Origin: Panicum virgatum
Lineage: Eukaryota; Streptophyta; Magnoliopsida; Poales; Poaceae
Assembly (NCBI RefSeq): GCF_016808335.1
Contig: NC_053141.1
Span: 22,081,924 to 22,145,923 of the forward strand
Length of the DNA stretch: 64,000 nt
Reading direction: 5' to 3'
Shown: positions 32,949 through 41,994 of the stretch, piece after piece
How the letters are laid out: each line of letters starts with the position of its first letter
Position numbering within the stretch: position 1 is the stretch's first letter
Notes under the pieces: generated by a model
The model's database searches: none
The model's input: the letters and a program-made list of their open reading frames with translations, nothing else
Told to the model about the DNA's origin: nothing
Position numbers and translations under genes: made by a program

Positions 32949-34864
32949 AAAGGCTTCGCGATCTTGGAGAAATTCTCAATGAACCTCCGATAATATCCAG
33001 CTAAGCCCAAGAATGACCTGACTTCCTTTACTGTCTGCGGTGTCTCCCACTCGAGCACATCCTTTACCTTGCTCGAATCAACAGCAATGCCTCCCTGAGA
33101 GATAACATGACCAAGGAATGGAACCTCGTCAATCCAGAACTCGCACTTGCTGAACTTGGCATACAACTGATGCTCCCTCAGTCTCTGCAATATGAGTCTC
33201 AGATGCTCCTCATGCTCTTCTTCTGTCTTGGAGAAGATCAGAATATCATCAATGAAGATCACCACGAAGACATCCAGATAGTCCATGAAAACCATATTCA
33301 TCAGATGCATGAAGAAGGCCGGGGCATTAGTCAAGCCGAAGGACATGACCGTGTACTCATATAGCCCATACTTGCAGGTGAATGCCGTCTTCGGAATATC
33401 CTTAGGACGGATCCTCAGCTGAAAATAACCCGAGCGAAGATCAATCTTCGAGAATATACGTGCACCTCGAAGCAAATCGAAGAGATCCTCAATACGAGGC
33501 AGTGGATGCTTGTTCTTGATAGTGACTGCATTCAGCTCCCGATAATCAACACACATTCTCTTCGAGCCATCCTTCTTATCTACTAGCAATAATGGAAAAG
33601 CCCAAGGAGAGAAGCTGCGATGGATATAGCCCTTGGCTAGCAACTCATCAATAGTTTTCTTGACTTCCTCATGCTCTATGGGTGCCATACGGTAGGGCCG
33701 CTTTGCAATAGGAGCTGTGCCAGGCAAGAGATCAATACAAAACTCAATGGCGCGTTCAGGCGGCATACCTGGCAGATCATCCGGAAAGACATCCGGGAAT
33801 TCAGACACCACGCGAATACCGTCCGTGGGTCGAGCCTTCATCTGATGAAGAAATCCAGAAGGCTCCACTGCACTGATAACAACCTCTTGGCCACTGGAAG
33901 CTGATAGCAAGACTGTCCTCTGAGCACAATCTATCCGGACTCCCCACTTGGCCAGAGTCTCCATTCCCAGAATGACATCAATGCCCTTGGTGTCTAGCAC
34001 CATCAGATCAGTATAGAACTCTACTCCCCTCAAGGAAACACTGACTCTCGGGCAGTAAGTGTGAGACCTCAACTGTCCTCCCGGTGAAGATACTAACAGG
34101 CACCTCTTTAATGTGCTAGTATGAATACCATGATGCTCGACAAAAGACTGAGTAATGAAGGAATGCGTAGCACTAGTATCGAAAAGCACTGTAGCTGGAT
34201 ATGAATTAACCATGAACGTACCAATAACCACGTTGGGAGCCTCGGCCGCTGACTCGGCCGTCACGTGGTTCACTCTGCCCTGAAGTGGCGCCCTGGGCTG
34301 AGCTGGGCGCCCCTGCTGTCCCGCCTGCGCCTTCCGGGGGCAAGCGTTGGCGTAGTGCCCCGGCTGGCCGCAGTGAAAGCAGACGCGAGGAGGTCCCTGT
34401 GCCTGCTGTCCGGCATGAGGAGCTGCCTGCCGTGGAGCCTGAGGTGCTGGCGGAGCTAGTGGAGCACGAGCCGGAGGTGCCGGTAACCTCGGGCCCTGAC
34501 CTGCCTGCTGCTGTCGAGGCGGGTACTGCTGCGGCCTCTGCTGGTACTGCTGGGGAGGCCGGTACTGCTGCTGCTGGTACTGCTGAGGCAGCTGGAGGCG
34601 AGGACGAGTGTTGCTGCCGGAAGCAACGGGGACAATCTTCCTCTTCTTGTCCTCCATCTCTAGGTGCTTGCGCTCAGTGTTGAGCGTGCTGTCAACCAGA
34701 TGGTTGAAGTTGTCGAAGCAGAGGTTGAGCAGCGCGTACTGGAGGTAGTCCTCAAGACCCTCCATGAAGTGCTCCTGCTTCTTGCGGTCATTCGCAACAT
34801 CGGCAGGGGCGTAGCGAGCAAGCTACAGAAATCGATCACGATACTCCGTGACCGACATAGTCCC
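32949..34864 (-). pseudogene. H: gag exon 2, zinc knuckle, protease and reverse transcriptase
   Basis: Minus strand. The frame starts GTMSVTEYRDRF at 34864 after the gag intron. TAG at 34823-34825 replaces the Gln of FLQLARYAP, and the frame then continues open to S. It holds a Gln/Pro-rich stretch, knuckle [15 protein letters not shown] (about 34330-34375), then protease [11 protein letters not shown] in which the usual DTG reads DTS. RT follows with [64 protein letters not shown] and the catalytic FIDDILIFS, then [10 protein letters not shown] interrupts it at KIAKPLT. The RT itself looks complete and unbroken. Confidence 0.88.
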
Positions 34865-34974
34865 CTGAAGTGACAAAGACAGATAGATATCAAAAGATTA
34901 ACTCAAGATTCATAAGAACAGAACAAGGGGCTTTAGCTCAAAAGAAACCGCTAAATGATTATATTTAAGATTAC
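34865..34974 (-). other. H: predicted spliceosomal intron in gag (GT-AG, 110 bp)
   Basis: Minus strand: donor AAGCAG|GTAATC, AT/T-rich body, acceptor TTTGTCACTTCAG|GGGACT. Removal joins EFLALKQ to GTMSVTEYRDRF, the sequence expected in a chromovirus gag. Unspliced, the frame runs VILNIII and stops. The length is not a multiple of 3. Confidence 0.7.
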
Positions 34975-35490
34975 CTGCTTCAGTGCAAGGAACTCCTTCT
35001 GCTTCATCTTCATAACGCCCGCGGGGACGTTGTGGCTGCGGAACCGCTCTCGGAACTGGAGCCAAGTGAGAGCCTCGCGGTCCTGAACTGGGTGGGACTC
35101 CCACCAGTCCAAAGCTGCCCCTCGCAGCTGTCCTACTACGTACAAGTCGCGCTCACGATCATCACACTGGGCGATGTCCAGCTGACGCTCCACTGCACGG
35201 AGCCAGTCGTCAGCCTGAAGAGGGTCGGACGTGTGAGAGAACGTCGGCGGGTGACCCCTCAGGAACTCAGCATGCCTGTCACGAGGCTGCGGCGGTGGAG
35301 GAGGCGGAGGCTGAGTGTGAGCCTGCTGAAGAGCCTGAACAGTGTTGTTCAGGGTGGCCATCATCTGCATCTGGAGCTGGAAGTACTGCTCTGGAGTCAA
35401 AGACGGAGGCATCGGGATCCCGGTCCCCTGGGTGTTCTGACCCTGGTTGTTCTGCCCCTGCTGGTGAGAACCACGCCTGGTGTTCACCAT
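34975..35490 (-). pseudogene. H: gag exon 1 (172 aa)
   Basis: Minus strand, ATG at 35490 in MVNTRRGSHQQ, the common start of Tekay-type gag; an in-frame ATG at 35514 would add 8 residues. It contains a Gln-rich N-terminus, a Pro run, then the retrotransposon-gag domain (HPPTFSHTSDPLQADDWLRAVER, LRGAALDWWES, LTWLQFRERFRS, FLALKQ). It is open to the predicted intron. Gag forms the particle and packages the RNA. The whole gag is listed as a pseudogene because exon 2 has a stop. Confidence 0.85.
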
Positions 35491-36047
35491 CTGATTTTGG
35501 ACAAAAGATTTCACGAGTAAGGATATTGCAGGAATAAATTCAGATGGATATGATAACTGTTTGCGGGAAAAGACTCAACCATGATAAAGTAGACAGGATA
35601 GAGTGGACTGTTTTAGCCCCCAACGATCTAACTCATTTTATTAATTTGTTAACTTTAACATCAGAGTGATTTTCTTTAAACAAATTTAAACTGCTAAACT
35701 ATGCAATCATTCAAAAAATCCAAATCAAACATGTAGCATAATAACAAGCAGACAATTTTCACAACTTAGCCGAGTTTAACATACGACTCGACTAACACAA
35801 CGCGTCGCAGAGCGTGCTATCGTATTATTATAAAGGGTCATCTAGCTAATACTCATGGTGGTCAGATGACTGATTCAGGCCAAAATCTACGAAAACTATT
35901 CTTCAGAGAGAGAAATCAAGGCAAGATGAGTAAAAGTCATAGAATTCAAGGAGTATAATAGTAAAATAGTTTCAGCAGGCAAGGATTGGAGAGAAAGAGT
36001 CCTAAAACTCGACCAGATCTATCTAGGCTTCGTCCTACAGTCAATAT
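35491..36047 (-). other. H: 5' leader between primer-binding site and gag
   Basis: About 560 bp of AT-rich untranslated leader with no feature I can name. It is closely related to the F leader (40015 to about 40490), which shows that the two elements had a common ancestor up to the point where gag is replaced in F. Confidence 0.7.
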
Positions 36048-36060
36048 GGCTTTGATACCA
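36048..36060 (-). other. H: primer-binding site
   Basis: Minus strand TGGTATCAAAGCC, 3 bp inside the 5' LTR. It fits initiator tRNA-Met priming, with A for G at one position relative to the copia site. Confidence 0.85.
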
Positions 36061-36063
36061 CTC

Positions 36064-36372
36064 TGTAACACCCTGTTTATAAAAGAACATAAACCGAGCA
36101 ATCATATACGTGCCAGGATCAAGTCACACATATATACAACAGAATGAACAGTATATCATAGCACATATCACGTAAAAAGACATAATAAAGCGAATACGAA
36201 TGTTATTCATTACATTAATGACAAAAATGTCTGATACAGCGGAACCGAAGTAAAAATACGGTAAAAACTCTCCGAAGCTGAGCAGGGCGCTACAGGGACG
36301 TCGACTGGGAGACGAACGCCTAGTAGTCCTCGTAGTCCTGGTAGCGCTGAGCGAACTCCCTCGTGTCGGCAG
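36064..36372 (-). mobile_element. H: 5' LTR, inner part (left of F)
   Basis: The last 309 bp of the H 5' LTR as read on the minus strand, including the terminal hairpin, the AATAAATAA-like region and most of exon D of the split ORF. It is cut by F within exon D and continues at 45602. Confidence 0.9.
36368..36372. repeat. Target-site duplication of F (GGCAG)
   Basis: GGCAG at 36368-36372 and 45597-45601, flanking TGTAACACCC...AGGTGTTACA exactly. Joining across it restores exon D of the H LTR. Confidence 0.95.
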
Positions 36373-39300
36373 TGTAACACCCTAATCTAAATTTCAGTAT
36401 TTAATAATAAATTTAATTGGTTTATTTAATTTTCTAAGGATTTAATTTGCTTAGCTTGCATTTAATTTAATTTTGTTGCATAAGTAATTAAAATTTATTT
36501 TAGGTTTAAACTTGTTTGTGCATTCATGCTGGTGCATGGTTTTGTTCGTTTGAGTGCATAAGGTTTTGAATTCAAATTTGATTTGAATTCAAATTAGTTT
36601 GAGTGAGGTTTGCAAAAGAAAAGAGGAAGAAGACCCAGCCCAAACCCAAAACGAGAAACTCAACCCAGCCCAAACTGCCAAACCCCAGCCGGCCCATGGC
36701 CATCCTTTTCTTTTCTCTGCGCCAGGCCCATCCCACCGGCCCAAGCCCGCCCAGGCAACCCAGCCCGCCTTCTCCTCCCTTCCCTCCCGCATCCGGCCCA
36801 GTTCCATTTTCCTTGGCCCACCCTTTTTCCCTCACGGCCCGGCCTGCCCTCACCTCCCGCTCGCTCTGCAGCGCGCGTTCCCCCTCTCACCTGCGACCCC
36901 GGGCCCGCCTGCCAGCGACCCTCACTCGACCCCGCTGTCCCACACGCGCAGCGCCCGCTCCGCATGCGCTCTGGCCCAGCCCGCGCACACAGCCGCTCCC
37001 ACTCCCTCCGCAGACAGCGCGCCCCGCTCTCCCTCCACGCGCTTAGCCCGGTCGCGTCATGCGCGCGCCACTCCTTTCCCGGGCCTGCCCCGACGCGCCG
37101 GCCCATCTCTTCCGCTCGCTCGCCCGGACGGCCTGCTCCCGCAGCTGCGTCACCCCACGCCTGACCCCACCAGCCAGCACCCGCACCCCAGCCAGCGCCC
37201 GCCCGCGCGTCGCTTTTCCCCCTCGCTGCCACGCCGGCCCCACAGGTCAGGGTCACCTTCTTCCCCGCGTCCTCTGCTCCGCGCAACGCCCGCTCCGCAA
37301 TCACCGGCGCAGCGGCCGGGGATTGCCTTCCGCAACCACCCCATGATCCCCGGCGCCCGGCCTTTATTTGGCCCGCGCAACCCCTCTACGCCCTCATCTC
37401 GCCACCCCACATCCGCCGCCAGCCTGAAATCCATCACGCCCGTCTTGCCGCCGGAGCCGAGCCGCTGCTCCACCCCGGTCACGCCGCACCGCCGTGTTCT
37501 AGCCCCGGCAGACCCCGGTGCACCATCACGGGACACGCACGGCCTTCCTAGACGGATCAACAGGCCCGGAGCTCCACCACATCGCTCCTTCCCCGAGCCC
37601 CGCCGTGTGCCGCCGCGGTCCTCATCGCCGACCACCCTACGCCGCTCTCTCGCCCGATCCAGGCCCTCGGTGAGCACCCCCAAGGCCCCGCCGTACTTTT
37701 GCGCTAGCTACTTTAGTCTGTAGCTCACCCCAGAGACCGCGCGAGCTCACCCCGGCGATGCCCCGCCGCGTTCGCCCGCCATCGCCGCCGCGCGCCCCTC
37801 CCAGTACCCCGCAGCGCCTCTCCAAGAGCCCCAGTGGCTTACTCATGCCACGGGCATGCTCCCAGGCCCAAGCCCGGGTCAAATCAACCCCCGGAGTGCC
37901 GGATTAGCGAACTCCGGCGAGTCTTTCCCCACGCGCCGCCGCGGGAGCGCGCCGCCGGTGACTTCCGCCGCCGCCGTTGCTCACGTTCGTCCTGGGTCGT
38001 TCGATCCAAAATCAACACTCGAGATTAGATCCAAATCCCATCGAACCAGAGCCACGAGATCCCGATCTAATGGCCTGTAAGCGTAGATACCGGTTCGCCT
38101 GCAAGTTTTGCATAAGAGCCCCCCAGCTTTCTGACAATCAACCCGCGATCCAGCCCTTTTCAAAATTAATTACAGCTTAGGCCTGTTTTTAACACATAGC
38201 ACCCTGAGTTCCTTTAAATTAGAACCCGCAGTCCACCCTTGGCAGTTTTGCGTGCTAACCCCTGCAGCTAAGGTTTATTTACATTTTAGCCCTCAGTTTT
38301 TGCAGAAAAGTCCCTGGAACCCTATTTTTTTTACAAATAAGCCCCTGAACCTTGTTTTTAGCCTAGAAAATGTGTTTTAGTTCTGTTTTAGGCGTTCTTT
38401 ATATCCACGCGATCGTTGTAACGCGTAGAATAGTTTTAGCTTACTTTTTCTTGCTGTTTTTATGTATTGTTGTACTATTTCTTAGTTTTTGCTCTTGTTT
38501 GCATGTATGTTTTGTGCTGGACTTGTTTTTGGCCACGTGTTCGTGAGTAGACGTTGAGCTACCGGAGGAGCATCAGTACCAGTACCAGTACCAGGAGCCA
38601 TCTTCTGAGCAGTTTGAGCAGCAGGAGAACTTTTGAGGAAGGCAAGTATAACATGAACAACACCTATCACTTTAAATACATTTTCATACTGCATTTTAAT
38701 ACTGTATGCCTATAAGGACTTTCCTAGCCACTTTATATCCTTTATATATACCTTTGGGTTGCATTTTGGTTAGTTGTGCTAGGTGCCGCGCTATAACCCC
38801 ACTTGGTCCTTTTAATTAATTTGATTAATGGTATATGCAACTTAATTCTGAGAGTGGCCCTCTGTGTGGCTTGAGTGGCTCACATCTCGTTAAAAGGTGA
38901 TTTTTGTAGAAACATGGTTTAGGGGGCCAGCACGGTGCTTAGTGCTTGGTTGGCCACTCTCCATAAGGACCGGTTCATAGAGCGACAACCTGGGACAACA
39001 GCACTACCACAAGGCTAGAATGGGATAGACTTGGCTTACTAATTAGGTCTTTTTGGTTTGGAGTAACTTACCTGCGGGGCAAAGGGTGGTAAGCTTCAAT
39101 GGTCCCTGCTCCTCCGGCTTGGTCTGTGCTTGGTTTGCGCACCTGTGCTTGTACCCCTGGAGGTGGGCCCCATCGTCGCTGATCTAACTCTTCGCGGTTA
39201 CGCCTTACCAACGAGATTCTTTGTAACGGCCTCGTAGTGAGTCGCTAGTCATCTCACCTAAGGAAGTGTGATGAACCCCTAGCGTAGCTCACGACTTGTG

Positions 39301-39998
39301 GGTAAAGATGTGCAACCTCTGCAGAGTGTAAAACTGGTATACTAGCCGTGCTCACGGTTATGAGCGGCCCAGATCCTCCTTTTGATTAGTGGGGTTGTCT
39401 CCTTCCGACGAGGGAGGTGCCTCTCGGGGTTACCTTGGTGTGGTTTCGGTTTGGTTCTCAGTAGTAACATGATTAATTCTGATTAATTACTATGTAACTG
39501 GGTTAATGGTAATTCATCAACTCGTAGCAAATAGTTTTAATAAAATTTTGCCAAAGACTTAAAAGCTAATGCAGTCAGTCAGCCAGCCTAGAGCCTCATA
39601 GTTGGTGTTATACTTGTTGAGTACAAGTTGTGTACTCACTCTTGCCTCTTCTCTACTTTTTCCTCTTGGCTACGCCACTGCTGCTCAGTTCCTGCCAACA
39701 CGAGGGAGTTTGCTCAGCGCTACCAGGACTACGAGGACTTCTAGGTGTTCGTCTCCCAGTCGACGTCCCTGTGGCGCCCTGCTCAGCTTCGGAGAGTTTT
39801 ATCGTATTTGTACTTCGCTTCCGCTGTATCAGACATTTTTGTCATTAATGTAATAAATAACATTCGTATTCGCTTTATTATATCTTTTACGTGATATGTG
39901 CTGTGATATACTGTTCATTTTGTTGTATATACGTGTGACTTGATCCTGGCACGTATATGATTGCTCGGTTTATGTTCTTTTATAAACCAGGTGTTACA
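36373..39998 (+). mobile_element. F: 5' LTR (3626 bp)
   Basis: Starts TGTAACACCC, ends CAGGTGTTACA; the end has A for G, so the terminal repeat is imperfect, as also in the 3' LTR. C-rich core 36640-37970. The split-ORF exon C (from 38551) is disrupted by a one-base shift giving TGA before the donor. Confidence 0.93.
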
Positions 39999-40001
39999 GA
40001 G

Positions 40002-40014
40002 TGGTATCAAAGCC
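40002..40014 (+). other. F: primer-binding site
   Basis: TGGTATCAAAGCC, 3 bp after the 5' LTR, identical to that of H. Confidence 0.88.
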
Positions 40015-40591
40015 GTATCGACTGTAGGACGAAGCCTAGATAGAACTGGTCGAGTGTTAGGACTTCTTCTCTCCAATCCTTGTCTGCTGAAATTATTTTA
40101 CTATTATACCCCTTGACTTCTTTGACTTTTTACCCTTCTTGCCTTGATTTCTCTCTCTGAAGAATAGTTTTCGTAGATTTTGGCCTGAATCAGTCATCTG
40201 ACCACCATGAGTATCAGCTAGGTGACCCTTTTATAATAATGCGATAGCACGTTTTGCGACATGTTGTGGTTAGTCGAGTCGGATGTTAAACTCGGCTAAG
40301 TCGTGAAAATTGTCTGCTTGCTATTATGCTACCTGTTTGATTTGGATTATTGAATGATTGCATAGTTTAGTAGTTAAATTTGTTTAAAGAAAATCAGTCT
40401 TAAGTTAAAGTAACTAATTAATAAAATGAGTTAGATCGTTGGGGGGTAAAACAATCCACTCTAACCTCTCTACCTTATCATGCCTTGAGTTTCCCCGGTC
40501 TTGCTTGTTGAGAAGAAGGATAATACGAAGAGGGTATGATATCCAGGGATTCACTGGCAAGGACGTCACCGACGGGGATGTCGGTTTCTGT
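40015..40591 (+). other. F: leader and fragment of a second element
   Basis: To about 40490 it matches the H leader. It then switches to unrelated sequence (TTGCTTGTTGAGAAGAAGG...) that runs into a second polypurine tract at 40592. No gag ORF is present. The switch looks like a template change or a DNA-level recombination. Confidence 0.65.
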
Positions 40592-40604
40592 GAGGGGGTA
40601 GGGA
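40592..40604 (+). other. F: internal polypurine tract
   Basis: GAGGGGGTAGGGA, sharing the 10-mer GGGGGTAGGG with the family tract, and followed at once by TGTGACACCCCGG, one base different from the family LTR start TGTAACACCC. This is the position at which N begins. Confidence 0.7.
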
Positions 40605-40830
40605 TGTGACACCCCGGCCTACAAATAGTACAAGAGAAGTTGAGAATCTCTCCGAGGAAACAGAAGAATTATGCTCTAGTTCCTTTTTCCCGGATTTGTG
40701 TGACATTTATCTGGAGTTATCAGCAGTAATGCCTAAGCAGTGTTATCTAAATAGGATAGAACCTTAAATAATGGAGTTTTTCTCTCTTCCTTGACCTTAC
40801 CCATCTGTGTTTTCTTTTGCTCCAGCTCAG
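40605..40830 (+). other. F: captured segment upstream of the chimeric ORF
   Basis: Homologous to the first 226 bp of N. It ends TTTTGCTCCAG|CTCAG before ATG, an intron-like 3' splice site. No ORF. Confidence 0.5.
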
Positions 40831-41937
40831 ATGTTGGCAGAACAAAAAGACCTTGGAGACAGTGCAATGGGTGATGGTGAGAAAACTTGCCAGTGTTGCC
40901 AATTCTATGGTGTTCCTTGTCGTCAAGTTCGTGCAACTGAAGATGAAGCTACAACTAGGAGGAACCAGAGATTGTTCTCCAGTACAAAGAGAAAGAGGTC
41001 TCATCAAGAGCAGCTAGCAGAAGATTCCCTTTTCCTTGACTGTCCATCGGTCGATGAGCTACAGATCATCCAGAAGAGAAATGATCCTGAGTGCTCTGGA
41101 GATACACAGGTCAAGAACCAAGCACTCTATGATTATGTTGATGGGTTGACTATCACTATGGATGTGATTCAGCCACACGGTCATAAGGGGTCCGAAGAGC
41201 CAGCAGCAGAAATGATGCAAGATGTGATGATAAGTTCACAGGGAGGTCAACCAAGTAGCGCCATTCACCACCACCGCATGTGCTACAAATGCGGGCAAAA
41301 AGGTCATTATGCCAAAAGTTGTCCAGCACCTCAGGCTCCACGGCAGGCAGGACAGCAAGGGCGCCCAACCCAACCCAGGGCGCCACGACAGGGGAAGGTG
41401 AACCACGTGACGGCCAAGTCAGCTGCTGAGGCTCCTAATGTGGTTATTGGTACATTCATGGTCAACTCTTATCCAGCTATGGTGCTTTTCGATACCGGTG
41501 CTACTCATTCTTTCATTTCCAAGTCATTTGCCGAGCAGCATCGTATTCCAGTTTCGTGTCTGAGGTCAGCTATGGTAGTTACCTCACCTGGGGGCCAGAT
41601 ACACACATGCTCTATATGCTCCAGAGTTAGTATTGTCATCAGGGGGGCAGAATTCCGCACTGGTTTGATCGTCATTGATTCCTCAGGGATAGATGTGATT
41701 TTGGGCATGGAGACCCTTACCAGATGGGGAGTCCGTATTGATTGTGCTCAGCGGACAGTTCACTTGTCAGCATCTGATGGCCAAGAGGTGATAGTCAGTG
41801 CTACGAAGCCTTCTGGTTTTCTTCATCAGATGGAGGCTAGACCCACGGATGGTATTCGCGTGGTGTCTGAATTCCCGGATGTCTTTCCGGAGGACTTGCC
41901 AGAAGAAGGAAGAGAAGTTGATGAAGACATATCCTGA
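40831..41937 (+). CDS. F: chimeric ORF, unknown segment + zinc knuckle + aspartic protease (368 aa)
   Basis: First ATG at 40831 (MLAEQKDLGDS); an upstream GTG is not a likely plant start. Order as in N: Cys cluster CQCCQFYGVPC, basic KRKRSHQEQ, acidic DSLFLDCPSVDELQ, then knuckle CYKCGQKGHYAKSCP (about residue 152), linker, retropepsin VLFDTGATHSFIS and VILGMETL. The stop at 41935-41937 lies in an out-of-frame tail after FPEDLP, where protease jumps to the chromodomain end. Intact, with canonical DTG, unlike H. It might supply Gag-like RNA binding and processing, while RT and integrase come from a partner. The first 150 residues are unidentified. Confidence 0.62.
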   Translation: MLAEQKDLGDSAMGDGEKTCQCCQFYGVPCRQVRATEDEATTRRNQRLFSSTKRKRSHQEQLAEDSLFLDCPSVDELQIIQKRNDPECSGDTQVKNQALYDYVDGLTITMDVIQPHGHKGSEEPAAEMMQDVMISSQGGQPSSAIHHHRMCYKCGQKGHYAKSCPAPQAPRQAGQQGRPTQPRAPRQGKVNHVTAKSAAEAPNVVIGTFMVNSYPAMVLFDTGATHSFISKSFAEQHRIPVSCLRSAMVVTSPGGQIHTCSICSRVSIVIRGAEFRTGLIVIDSSGIDVILGMETLTRWGVRIDCAQRTVHLSASDGQEVIVSATKPSGFLHQMEARPTDGIRVVSEFPDVFPEDLPEEGREVDEDIS

Positions 41938-41980
41938 TCTCTTTGCTAGCCAGCCCAGAATCTCGGGACGAGATTCCTGT

Positions 41981-41994
41981 AAGGGGGTAGGATT
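41981..41994 (+). other. F: 3' polypurine tract
   Basis: AAGGGGGTAGGATT directly before the 3' LTR start. Confidence 0.82.

Noticed and set aside
36599..37723. 374-codon Pro/Arg-rich open frame in the F 5' LTR
   Set aside because: The matching long frame in the nearly identical 3' LTR (42225-43346) is built from a different combination of frames, and the strand is simply C-rich with few stops. Not a gene.
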